64,000 nucleotides of DNA from assembly GCA_947492475.1 (NCBI GenBank), contig CANLNM010000006.1, forward strand, positions 62,001 to 126,000, in the 5' to 3' direction. The position numbers and the translations under genes were made by a program. Every line of letters starts with the position of its first letter. Position 1 is the stretch's first letter. The notes beneath the pieces are model-generated. The model had not been told where the DNA came from. It did no database searches and worked only from the letters and a program-made list of their open reading frames with translations. The DNA comes from an uncultured Paracoccaceae bacterium (lineage in GTDB: Bacteria; Pseudomonadota; Alphaproteobacteria; Rhodobacterales; Rhodobacteraceae). Positions 28,034 to 35,970 of this stretch are shown here, piece by piece.

Positions 28034-28053
28034 CAACTAAACCGACTTGTTTA
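28034..28053. promoter_or_regulatory. Degenerate AACTAAAC/GTTTA operator upstream of TetR gene
   Basis: AACTAAAC at 28034-28041 and GTTTAT at 28048-28053 flank a CGACTT spacer. The left half is identical to the half-site at 27756, consistent with autoregulation. Confidence 0.4.
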
Positions 28054-28079
28054 TAGACGACCCACACAGGAGGAACTGA

Positions 28080-28700
28080 ATGCCAGACGGAACCACGACC
28101 GAAGTAAAACGAGGGCGCAAATTTGATCAGGTGATCGAAGGTGCCCGCGAAGTTTTTATGCGCGATGGTTTCGAAGGCGCCAGCGTCGACGACATTGCCA
28201 AAGCGGCCGGTGTCTCTAAGGCAACGCTGTACAGTTATTTCCCCGACAAAGGTGCGCTGTTTATGCAGGTCACCAAAACCGAATGTGAACGTCAGGCGAC
28301 AGATGTGTTGGAATCTGTCGATCTGACGGCCGCGCCGCGTGACGTTCTGACAAATATCGCCACCCAGCTGGTCGATTTTTTCTGCTGCGATTTCGGCCAA
28401 GAAACCTATCGCATCAACGTCGCTGAATCCCCAAGGTTCCCAGATATGGGGCGGGCGTTCTACGAAATGGTTCAGGTGTCGGTGATTGGACCGCTAAAGG
28501 CCTATTTTCAAGCCGCGATCGACCGCAATGAACTGGCCATAGAGGACTTGGATTTGGCCGCTTGCCAATTCGAAGACCTGTGCCGGTCACAGTATTTCAT
28601 CCGGCTGATCATGCAGGTTCAGGATCACGTCACCCCAGAAGAACGCGAACGGGTTGTGGTATCGGCCGTGGATATGTTCCTGGCGCGCTACGGCAAATAA
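28080..28700 (+). CDS. TetR/AcrR family transcriptional regulator
   Basis: 206 residues. The TetR helix-turn-helix is at about 36-55 (ASVDDIAKAAGVSKATLYSYF). The C-terminal domain contains DFFCCDFGQETYRIN and ESPRFPDMGRAFYE, resembling the AefR/RutR-like TetR C-terminal group. AGGAGG seven bases before the ATG is a strong ribosome binding site. AACTAAAC-type half-sites are near its own promoter and that of the small secreted protein. Confidence 0.92.
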   Translation: MPDGTTTEVKRGRKFDQVIEGAREVFMRDGFEGASVDDIAKAAGVSKATLYSYFPDKGALFMQVTKTECERQATDVLESVDLTAAPRDVLTNIATQLVDFFCCDFGQETYRINVAESPRFPDMGRAFYEMVQVSVIGPLKAYFQAAIDRNELAIEDLDLAACQFEDLCRSQYFIRLIMQVQDHVTPEERERVVVSAVDMFLARYGK

Positions 28701-28740
28701 CCGGATCGACAGCACGCGCACAATTTGCGACGCTGGCGTC

Positions 28741-29031
28741 ATGAAGAATCTGACAAAATTCCCGTTGATGTTGATCTGCGCACTGGGCGTTGCCGCCTGC
28801 GCTGGGATGCAGCCAGACCCCATCGCGCCACCTGTCGCGCAGGATACCTGCGACGCTCAAAGCTATGTCGACTATGTCGGGCGGGATGCGACGGATTTGG
28901 AACGTGTTTTAATCCTAAAACCGGTCCGCATCATTCGCCCAGAAACTGCCGTGACGATGGATTTCAGCGCAGAGCGTTTGAATTTTCACATCGACAGCGC
29001 CAATCGCATCATACGGATCACTTGCGGCTAA
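28741..29031 (+). CDS. Peptidase inhibitor I78 family lipoprotein
   Basis: 96 residues. The lipoprotein signal (LMLICALGVAACAG) places the lipidated Cys at residue 20. The rest matches the I78 inhibitor family: DTCDAQSYVDYVGRDA, ILKPVRIIRPETAVTMDFS and RLNFHIDSANRIIRITCG, with a probable Cys-Cys bridge between C37 and the penultimate C95. It would inhibit serine proteases in the periplasm. The target is unknown. It follows the TetR gene by 40 bases and may be co-transcribed. Confidence 0.88.
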   Translation: MKNLTKFPLMLICALGVAACAGMQPDPIAPPVAQDTCDAQSYVDYVGRDATDLERVLILKPVRIIRPETAVTMDFSAERLNFHIDSANRIIRITCG

Positions 29032-29071
29032 GGGGCTTGATTTACACGCATTTGCGGCGCAAGCTGTTGGT

Positions 29072-29410
29072 ATGAATGTGCAAAACTCTTCGCCGTTTCC
29101 ACCCGCCAAGCCAATCGTGGCGTTTCACCGAACAGAATTGGCGCCGATCCTGTCGTTGTATGGGCGCATGGTCGCCGCCGGGGAATGGCGCGATTATGGG
29201 ATTTCTTCGCTCAAGGATCTGGCCGTGTTTTCAGTATTCCGTCGCACGGCTGAGTTTCCATTATATCGCATCGAAAAGCGACCCAAATTGCGGCTTCGAC
29301 AGGGGCAATATTCGGTGGTGACGATGGAAGGTCAGATTTTGAAACGCGGCGATGACCTGAAACAAGTGCTGCGGGTGTTGGAACGCAAGCTTATCCGAGC
29401 GGTAAAGTAA
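29072..29410 (+). CDS. DUF2794 domain protein
   Basis: 112 residues matching the alphaproteobacterial DUF2794 pattern: VAFHRTELAPILSLYGRMVAAGEWRDYGI, VFSVFRRTAEFPLYRIEK, and KRGDDLKQVLRVLERKL. Function unknown. Probably cytosolic. Its last 20 bases overlap the 3-prime end of the convergent NlpC/P60 gene, so the two transcripts are antisense at their ends. Confidence 0.9.
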   Translation: MNVQNSSPFPPAKPIVAFHRTELAPILSLYGRMVAAGEWRDYGISSLKDLAVFSVFRRTAEFPLYRIEKRPKLRLRQGQYSVVTMEGQILKRGDDLKQVLRVLERKLIRAVK

Positions 29411-30236
29411 CCCGCTTGCGCGCCGTGATGTGGCCGTCACCTTGCGCGGCGATCCGGGCGATGGCTTGGGCGACATCTTCGAATTCGACCGCCATATGAA
29501 ACGCATTGGCATGGATCAATCGGTGTTCATCCACAACCATGGCCACATGTCCCTTCCAGAACAGCAAATCCCCGCGCATCAGCGGAATACCTTCGCCAAA
29601 TTCGGTGCCAAACATATCCTGTTGCAGGTCGCTATCCCCCGGACAATCCAACCCACAGGCGATAAACGCGGCCTGAACCAGCCCCGAACAATCAATACCC
29701 GCGCTGGAATTTCCGCCCCATAAATAGGGTGTGCCCAGCAGCTTTTCTGCTTCAGAAACGGGATCGATTGGCGGATCAGATAGCGGGGCCAAATGATGTG
29801 ATGGGATGTAATGCCCGTCCAATGTGCGCGTGAACCGGCCCTCTGTGCCTTGGGCATGAATACGCGCGCCATAGGTCAAAACAATCGGCTTTGGCGCTTT
29901 GAAATCGGGGCGGTCAAAGGCAAAGGTAGCCCGCACCTGAACCTGATCAGTGGGGTCGATCCACAGCCCCAGCGCGTAATCCGGGACATATCCGACATAG
30001 CCACCGCGATCGGATTGACCAAAGGCCTGACCATTGATGCGTTCCAAAACACGGAAACGATCCCCGTGCACCAATTGCCGATCAAGCCCGGTTTGCGCGG
30101 GGTCGCACCGCAGATCTGCCAAATCTGTAACGATGCGGCACATGTCACCCTCAATGAAATGAGGCGCATCAACTTGGCCCTGCAATTCCGATGCCGCAAA
30201 TCGTGCATTTGCCGCCAACAAACGGGAATCGGTCAT
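29391..30236 (-). CDS. NlpC/P60 family cell-wall peptidase with SH3-like domains
   Basis: 281 residues. The N-terminal half carries two bacterial SH3-like segments (VHGDRFRVLERINGQAFGQSD, YVGYVPDYALG). The C-terminal NlpC/P60 domain has the catalytic Cys in SSAGIDCSGLVQAAF and His in WKGHVAMVVDEHRLIH. It should cleave gamma-D-Glu-diamino acid bonds in peptidoglycan peptides. There is no signal peptide, so it may work in muropeptide recycling. Its ATG overlaps the leucyl aminopeptidase stop (ATGA), giving a peptide-recycling pair. Confidence 0.92.
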   Translation of the reverse strand: MTDSRLLAANARFAASELQGQVDAPHFIEGDMCRIVTDLADLRCDPAQTGLDRQLVHGDRFRVLERINGQAFGQSDRGGYVGYVPDYALGLWIDPTDQVQVRATFAFDRPDFKAPKPIVLTYGARIHAQGTEGRFTRTLDGHYIPSHHLAPLSDPPIDPVSEAEKLLGTPYLWGGNSSAGIDCSGLVQAAFIACGLDCPGDSDLQQDMFGTEFGEGIPLMRGDLLFWKGHVAMVVDEHRLIHANAFHMAVEFEDVAQAIARIAAQGDGHITARKRVTLPLG

Positions 30237-31615
30237 AGTTTTAACATGTCTGGCAATGCATCCAGCAGCGCCCGCGCGCCCATTCCAACGCCGCCCTTTG
30301 GACGGGCCGGGGCTGCGCTTGGGTTCCAACCGTAGATGTCAAAATGCATGTAATTTGTATCGCTGGTAAACCGACGCAGAAACAATGCCGCGGTGATCGA
30401 TCCGGCAAATCCACCCTTTGGCGCATTGTCCAAATCCGCGATCCCCGGTTCGATCATCGATTCATACGGGGTGTGAAATGGCATGCGCCAAACCGGGTCA
30501 GCGGCCTGTTTTGCGGCGGTTTCCAGCGCGGCAGCATCGCTGTCATTATCCGTATAATATGGCGCCAAATCGGGGCCAACCGCCACACGGGCCGCGCCGG
30601 TCAATGTGGCCATGGATACCATCAAATCAGGGTTTTCTTCGGCCCCTAGCGCCAGCGCGTCCGCCAGAACCAGTCGCCCTTCTGCATCTGTGTTGTTGAT
30701 CTCGACGCTCAGACCTTTGCGGCTGGTCAAGATATCACCGGGGCGAAAGGCATTGCCATCAACGTTGTTTTCAACGGCCGGGATCAGGACACGCAGTTGC
30801 AAAGGCAGGTTCAGGGCCATGATCATATGCGCCAGCCCCAATACGGTTGCGGCCCCGCCCATATCCTTTTTCATCAGGCCCATCGACGCGCCGGGCTTTA
30901 GGTTCAAACCGCCTGTGTCGAAACACACGCCTTTGCCTACCAAAGTCAGGGTGGGGCCCGTTTTGCCCCAGTGCAGATCGATCAGGCGTGGCGCGTTTGG
31001 GCTGGCCCGGCCGACCGTGTGGATCAGTGGAAAATTGGCGTCCAATAAATCGGCCCCGGTGGTCACGGCGATTTCTGCGTTGTGGTCCTTGGCGAGGTTT
31101 CGGGCGGCTTGTTCTAGCTGTTGGGGGCCCATATCTGCGGCGGGTGTATTGATCAAATCCCGTGTCAAAAATTCGCCCGCAGCGATCGCCTCTATCCGGG
31201 GGGCGTCAACATTTGCGGGGGCAACCAGACGGGCCTGCGCCTGTGGTTGGGTGGCATATCGATCAAATCGATACATCTGCAACAACCAACCCAGCGCGGT
31301 TTCCGTGGCAAGTTCATCTGAAAGGTCCCCGGTTAATTCCCAGTCCCCGGCAGGCAAGGAACTTGCAGCACTTGCCGCAGTAAAGCGACGCCTTGCAGCG
31401 GTTTCTGGTGCACCCAGCCCGACAACCGCGCCTGCAATCGCGCCTGTTTCGCTTTGCAAAACCAATGTTTCGCCGGCATTGCCTTTGAACCCGTTCGCCT
31501 GCACCCAGTTTTGAGCGTGCAAAGGCAACGTGCCGGCCACAGCTTCAAGCGTGTCTGGCGTCACCAGATAAAGTGGATAAGAGGTCGTGGATTTTGGGGC
31601 GAAAACTGGGGTCAT
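30233..31615 (-). CDS. Leucyl aminopeptidase family (M17) metallopeptidase
   Basis: 460 residues. M17 signatures are present: VGKGVCFDTGGLNLKP, the KDMGGAATVLG segment with metal-binding Lys and Asp, and the active-site stretch NNTDAEGRLVLADAL. A two-metal cytosolic aminopeptidase, here resembling the PepB-like branch. Start chosen at MTPVFAPK (31615), because upstream codons read as non-family sequence, although no ribosome binding site is obvious. It is coupled to the NlpC/P60 gene. Confidence 0.93.
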   Translation of the reverse strand: MTPVFAPKSTTSYPLYLVTPDTLEAVAGTLPLHAQNWVQANGFKGNAGETLVLQSETGAIAGAVVGLGAPETAARRRFTAASAASSLPAGDWELTGDLSDELATETALGWLLQMYRFDRYATQPQAQARLVAPANVDAPRIEAIAAGEFLTRDLINTPAADMGPQQLEQAARNLAKDHNAEIAVTTGADLLDANFPLIHTVGRASPNAPRLIDLHWGKTGPTLTLVGKGVCFDTGGLNLKPGASMGLMKKDMGGAATVLGLAHMIMALNLPLQLRVLIPAVENNVDGNAFRPGDILTSRKGLSVEINNTDAEGRLVLADALALGAEENPDLMVSMATLTGAARVAVGPDLAPYYTDNDSDAAALETAAKQAADPVWRMPFHTPYESMIEPGIADLDNAPKGGFAGSITAALFLRRFTSDTNYMHFDIYGWNPSAAPARPKGGVGMGARALLDALPDMLKL

Positions 31616-31683
31616 TGTGCAATCCGATAATGTGTCTCTCCACATTATTGCGCCCAATTGCGACCGCAAGAGGAAAGCGATGC

Positions 31684-32103
31684 TTAGGGCATAACCGAAA
31701 CGTCCCAGATTTCCGTCAGGGACCGGTCAGTCACACGTGTCAGGCGCGCAACGGTGGATCCCAACGCAACTGCATCGTCACTCAGCGCGCAATCACGCAC
31801 ATCTTTGGCGACCTGTGACACGGCGCTGAGGCCAATTTGATCGGCTACAGCGATCATTCCTGCCGCTGATTCCCCGAGCCTGGCAAAGGTACAGGCCCTG
31901 TGGTTCTCCTCTACGCGTTGCAATTTACGCGCTAAATCTTCGACTGCACGACAGATGATTTCCTCTGCCTGATGGGGCCCTTTATCCGCGAACAAACGCG
32001 CCAAAGGGGCTGGATCAAACGCCAAATTATCTCGGGGTTGAACGACGCTCAACCCGTCGAGATTTGGGTGAATACCAAGTATATGAATCGCTGCCTTTTC
32101 CAT
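31684..32103 (-). CDS. Conserved-looking hypothetical protein, all helical
   Basis: 139 residues. After a short beta start (AAIHILGIHPN) it appears mainly helical: APLARLFADKGPHQAEEIICRAVEDL, ARLGESAAGMIAVADQIG and LSAVSQVAKDVRDCAL. The spacing faintly recalls a four-helix histidine-phosphotransfer bundle, but no phospho-accepting HxxKG is present, so I do not assign that. It lies upstream of the M17 peptidase in the same direction, with a 68-base gap, and is divergent from the carbonic anhydrase. Confidence 0.65.
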   Translation of the reverse strand: MEKAAIHILGIHPNLDGLSVVQPRDNLAFDPAPLARLFADKGPHQAEEIICRAVEDLARKLQRVEENHRACTFARLGESAAGMIAVADQIGLSAVSQVAKDVRDCALSDDAVALGSTVARLTRVTDRSLTEIWDVSVMP

Positions 32104-32221
32104 GACTCAGACATATCGCAAACACGGTTTTCAAGTGATGAAGGCCGGGCGACGAAATAGCTCGAAAAACTTGAAAATTGAAGGTATTAACCACGGCCAA
32201 GAGAAGCGAACGGAGAGAGAC

Positions 32222-32869
32222 ATGAAAAACGCGCGGCCATTGCCTGCCTATCTTGCAAAGCGGTATCACGGTTGGAAAGCCACCTCGCATGCGGAAAATG
32301 CCAATTGGTTCAGACGGTTAGCAAACGAAGGTCAGCGCCCACGATCCATGGTGATTTCGTGTTGCGATAGCCGTGTTCATGTAACGTCGATTTTTGGCGC
32401 GGATCAGGGCGAAATTTTTATTCACCGTAATATTGCGAATTTGGTGCCACCCTATTCGCCGGACGGGGCGGCGCACGGCACGTCAGCGGCCATCGAATAT
32501 GCTGTGACGGCGCTCAAAGTTTCGCATCTGATCGTTCTGGGGCATTCCAGCTGTGGCGGCGTCGAAGGCTGCTATAACATGTGCGAAGGCAAAGCGCCGG
32601 AACTGGAAGAGAAAGAGAGCTTTGTCGGGCGTTGGATGGACATTCTGCGCCCCGGATATGATCGCCTGCCAGAAGGGGATGATACCATGCGCAAATCCGC
32701 GCTCGAACGTGAGGCGGTTTTGGTGTCTTTGGAAAACCTAATGACATTCCCCGATGTCGCGGAACGTGTGGCCGATGATCGACTCACTCTGCATGGTGCA
32801 TGGAACGACATCGGCGAAGGTGATCTGGAATATTACGACCCAGAACGAAACAAGTTCGTTCCAGTCTAA
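32222..32869 (+). CDS. Beta-class carbonic anhydrase
   Basis: 215 residues. Zinc ligands C48, H108 and C111 appear in ISCCDSRV and LGHSSCGG, and the D49-R51 dyad is intact. It interconverts CO2 and bicarbonate, supplying carboxylases such as acetyl-CoA carboxylase. The frame extends 40 codons upstream, but the ATG at 32222 has GGAGAGAG ahead and begins the family (ARPLPAYLAKRYHGW). Confidence 0.95.
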   Translation: MKNARPLPAYLAKRYHGWKATSHAENANWFRRLANEGQRPRSMVISCCDSRVHVTSIFGADQGEIFIHRNIANLVPPYSPDGAAHGTSAAIEYAVTALKVSHLIVLGHSSCGGVEGCYNMCEGKAPELEEKESFVGRWMDILRPGYDRLPEGDDTMRKSALEREAVLVSLENLMTFPDVAERVADDRLTLHGAWNDIGEGDLEYYDPERNKFVPV

Positions 32870-32887
32870 TTTGTTGGGTTGGGTCGT

Positions 32888-33097
32888 CTATTTAGGATTC
32901 CCCTTAATGACGGCCCAGGCATCCCTTCCGGTTTCCGTTTTTAGATCCAACTCAAACGCGGGATCTGCTTTGGAAATTTCCCGCACCATGAATTCGCGTA
33001 GCACCGTGCCGGGCGTTTCACCGTTTTCTGTGCACATGAGCCAGAATCGCTGTGCGAGGTAATCCGGGCAGTTAAACTGAAAGTCTTTCAATGGCAT
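32888..33097 (-). CDS. Small hypothetical protein, ribbon-helix-helix-like
   Basis: 69 residues: KDFQFNCPDYLAQRFWLMC, then ENGETPGTVLREFMVREI. A beta strand followed by two helices separated by a Gly-Glu-Thr-Pro turn resembles CopG/Arc ribbon-helix-helix DNA-binding proteins, but this is only a pattern judgement. It is convergent with the carbonic anhydrase gene (18-base gap) and upstream is the asd stop. Confidence 0.6.
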   Translation of the reverse strand: MPLKDFQFNCPDYLAQRFWLMCTENGETPGTVLREFMVREISKADPAFELDLKTETGRDAWAVIKGNPK

Positions 33098-33147
33098 TCT
33101 CCCGCTCTCTTATGAGAACGGGATAATGCCTAGAGGTTAAGGACCTT

Positions 33148-34170
33148 TTACCCCTTGCGCAAAACTTCGCGACCAAGGAGTTCTGCGATTTGCACCGCAT
33201 TCAAGGCAGCCCCTTTGCGCAGATTGTCCGACACGCACCATAGGTTCAGGCCATTTTCAACGGTCGAATCCTGACGGATGCGGCTGATAAAGGTGGCAAA
33301 ATCACCGACACATTCGATCGGGGTCGTATAGCCGCCATCTTCGCGTTTATCGACAACCATGATGCCCGGTGCTTCGCGCAGGATGTCGCGGGCTTCGTCT
33401 TCGTCAAGGAAATCTTCGAATTCGATATTGATCGATTCTGAATGACCGACAAAGACCGGCACGCGCACACAGGTCGCGGTCACTTTGATCGATGTATCGA
33501 CGATTTTCTTGGTTTCGGCGATCATTTTCCACTCTTCTTTGGTGGTGCCGTCTTCCATGAATACGTCGATATGCGGGATCACGTTGAACGCGATCTGCTT
33601 GGTGAATTGCTGGGGCGGTTTGTTATCGGTTGGGTTGTAGATCGACTTGGTCTGATCCCACAGCTCATCGATACCGTTTTTGCCCGCACCGGACACGGAT
33701 TGATAGGTGGACACAACAACGCGTTTGATTTTCGCGCGATCATGTAACGGCTTTAGGGCCACCACCATCTGTGCGGTCGAACAATTCGGGTTCGCGATGA
33801 TGTTTTTGTTGGCGTAATCGTGGATGGCCTCTGGGTTTACCTCAGGGACGATCAGCGGAATGTCGGGATCATAGCGATAAAGCGACGAGTTATCGATCAC
33901 CACACAGCCCGCAGCCGCTGCTTTGGGTGCGTAGATTTTTGTCGCATCAGAACCCACGGCAAACAGCGCGATATCCCAACCGGTAAAATCGAACGTGTCC
34001 AGATCCTGGGTTTTCAGGGTGGTGTCGCCAAAGCTAACCTCGGTTCCCAATGATTTCCGGCTTGCCAAAGCGGCAAGTTCATCAACTGGAAACTGGCGCT
34101 CGGCCAAGATATTTAGCATTTCGTGGCCCACATTCCCTGTGGCGCCCACGATGGCGATTTTATAGCCCAT
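33148..34170 (-). CDS. asd: Aspartate-semialdehyde dehydrogenase
   Basis: 340 residues. NADP-binding GATGNVG at 9-15 and catalytic Cys C130 in ANPNCSTAQ; further SVSGAGKNGIDEL and TCVRVPVFVGHSESINIEF. It reduces aspartyl phosphate to the semialdehyde, the branch point for lysine/diaminopimelate, methionine and threonine. The ATG at 34170 has AAAGGAG upstream. The 196-base upstream region has a strong inverted repeat (34317-34349). Confidence 0.97.
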   Translation of the reverse strand: MGYKIAIVGATGNVGHEMLNILAERQFPVDELAALASRKSLGTEVSFGDTTLKTQDLDTFDFTGWDIALFAVGSDATKIYAPKAAAAGCVVIDNSSLYRYDPDIPLIVPEVNPEAIHDYANKNIIANPNCSTAQMVVALKPLHDRAKIKRVVVSTYQSVSGAGKNGIDELWDQTKSIYNPTDNKPPQQFTKQIAFNVIPHIDVFMEDGTTKEEWKMIAETKKIVDTSIKVTATCVRVPVFVGHSESINIEFEDFLDEDEARDILREAPGIMVVDKREDGGYTTPIECVGDFATFISRIRQDSTVENGLNLWCVSDNLRKGAALNAVQIAELLGREVLRKG

Positions 34171-34316
34171 GGATCTACTCCTTTGAATGGCAGAAGGCGA
34201 CATAACCCTGTTTGCGATCAAGTTAAATGGGTGGCAGGGGGCGGATCCCACTTTTCATGATGCTGTGATGCAGAAAAATCGAAAGTGTTTCGTCAAATTG
34301 TGCGTCACTGTCGTTA

Positions 34317-34349
34317 ATGTGACGAAATATACGGCAATTTTCGTCACAT
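34317..34349. promoter_or_regulatory. Inverted repeat ATGTGACGAAA/TTTCGTCACAT upstream of asd
   Basis: Perfect 11-base arms at 34317-34327 and 34339-34349 with an 11-base AT-rich spacer. Extra half-sites are at 34288-34294 (TTTCGTC) and 34303-34308 (CGTCAC). It lies between the malonyl-CoA synthetase stop and the asd start. No T-run follows in the transcribed direction, so an operator is favoured over a terminator. Confidence 0.55.
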
Positions 34350-34366
34350 CGACGGAAGTGGGCGAA

Positions 34367-35875
34367 TCACTTGCTGGTGAACCAAGTGGCAAATTCAGTG
34401 CGCAGCGCAGCCTTTTGCACCTTGCCCATGGTGTTGCGGGGCAGGGCATCGACGATCACGTAATGGCGGGGCTGTTTGAACCGGGCCAAGTTTTGCGCCA
34501 ATTTACCAGCCACATCATCCAAATTCAGATCCGAAGGCGCCGCGAGGACCGCGATGATGCCTTCGCCCATATCCGGATGTGGCACGCCGATCACTGCGCT
34601 TTCGATGATGCCGGGCAGAGCGTCCAGCGCTTCTTCGACCTCTTTGGGATAGACGTTCAGCCCGCCGCAGATGATCAGATCCTTGCCGCGCCCAACGATG
34701 GTGACATAATCATCCTCGCCCATCACAGCCAAATCGCCGGTGATGAAAAACCCATCATCGCGCAGCTCTGCGGCGGTTTTTTCAGGCATCTGCCAATAGC
34801 CTTTGAAAACATTGTCGCCGCGCACCTCAAGGATGCCGATTTCGCCACGTGGCAATTCGCGGCCCTCAGGATCACAGACTTTGCCATCCACACCGGGCAA
34901 CATGCGGCCAACGGTGCCGGGGCGGCGGTCCCCTGAATAGGGGTTGGAGGTGCTCATGTTGGTTTCGGTCATCCCGTAGCGTTCCAATATGCGATGACCG
35001 GTACGGGTTTCGAACGCTTGGTGGGTTTCGGCCAGCAAAGGCGCGGACCCGGACACGAATAACCGCATGTTCTGTGCCAGTTTTGCATCAAACCGATTGT
35101 CGCCTAGCAGACGTGTGTAATAGGTCGGCACGCCCATCAGCGCGGTGGCGCGGGGCATAAACCGGATCAATGTATCCAGATCGAAACCGGGCAGGAAAAT
35201 CATCGATCCGCCCGCCAACAGGGTGATGTTGGTGCCCACGAACAACCCATGTGTGTGATAGATGGGCAAACCATGCAGCAACACGTCTTGGTCGGTAAAC
35301 TGCCACGCATCCTTTAGGACCTCGGCGTTGCTCAGCAGGTTGCGCTGACTCAGCATCGCGCCTTTGGACCGGCCTGTTGTGCCGGATGTATAAAGGATCG
35401 CGGCCAGATCATCGGCGTCACGATCAACCGGGACAAACGTGCCGGGCTGCATGTCGGCCAGCGCGGCCAGACCACCGGTGCCATCGGCGTCCAAGGTGAG
35501 ATGTTTGGCTTTGTGGGTATTGGCCACCGCACCGACATCGCCAGCCTTGGCGGACCCAGACAACACCAGTCCGGCACCAGAATTGCTGATGAAATAATCC
35601 AGTTCAGCGGCGGTATAAGCGGTGTTGAGCGGTAAAAACACCAATCCCGTTTGCACACAGGCGGCATAGACCGCCAAAGCATCCGGGCTTTTGTCGATCT
35701 GTACGGCCACCCGGTCGCCGGGGCGCAACCCCAAGACACAGAAACTATGGGCAAATTGCGCGGCGCGGCGCAAAAACGCGCCATGGGTCACATCGGTCCC
35801 GTCCGGCAGGTGCAAAAACACGGATTCTGCATTCAAATGCGGTGCAAAAAGCGCCTCATATAACGGGTTTGCCAT
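34367..35875 (-). CDS. Malonyl-CoA synthetase (MatB-like acyl-CoA ligase)
   Basis: 502 residues of the adenylating ANL superfamily. P-loop YTSGTTGRSKGAMLSQRN, then LPIYHTHGLFVGTNITLLAG, the adenylate motif YGMTETNMSTSNPYSGDRRPG, FITGDLA and the catalytic Lys region LPRNTMGKVQKAALR. The PIYHTHGLF and TNMSTSNPY strings are characteristic of MatB malonate:CoA ligases (rhizobial MatB). It would make malonyl-CoA from malonate. No malonate transporter or MatA is adjacent. Confidence 0.9.
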   Translation of the reverse strand: MANPLYEALFAPHLNAESVFLHLPDGTDVTHGAFLRRAAQFAHSFCVLGLRPGDRVAVQIDKSPDALAVYAACVQTGLVFLPLNTAYTAAELDYFISNSGAGLVLSGSAKAGDVGAVANTHKAKHLTLDADGTGGLAALADMQPGTFVPVDRDADDLAAILYTSGTTGRSKGAMLSQRNLLSNAEVLKDAWQFTDQDVLLHGLPIYHTHGLFVGTNITLLAGGSMIFLPGFDLDTLIRFMPRATALMGVPTYYTRLLGDNRFDAKLAQNMRLFVSGSAPLLAETHQAFETRTGHRILERYGMTETNMSTSNPYSGDRRPGTVGRMLPGVDGKVCDPEGRELPRGEIGILEVRGDNVFKGYWQMPEKTAAELRDDGFFITGDLAVMGEDDYVTIVGRGKDLIICGGLNVYPKEVEEALDALPGIIESAVIGVPHPDMGEGIIAVLAAPSDLNLDDVAGKLAQNLARFKQPRHYVIVDALPRNTMGKVQKAALRTEFATWFTSK

Positions 35876-35970
35876 GCGTGCCTCCTTGGGTTTCAGATCA
35901 GATAACCTGCCTAAAACCCCGCGTAAACATTCCGCCGCGGGTCTTTTGTTGGTTCAAATCGCTTCTTTGC

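Noticed and set aside
27767-28036. 89-codon minus-strand frame covering the small secreted-protein gene
   Set aside because: The plus-strand alternative has a textbook signal peptide, a ribosome binding site and flanking operators, while this frame has none.
35941-35970. GGTTCAAATC as a tRNA T-loop
   Set aside because: No acceptor, anticodon or D-arm pairing surrounds it. It lies between the hemN stop and the ligase gene.
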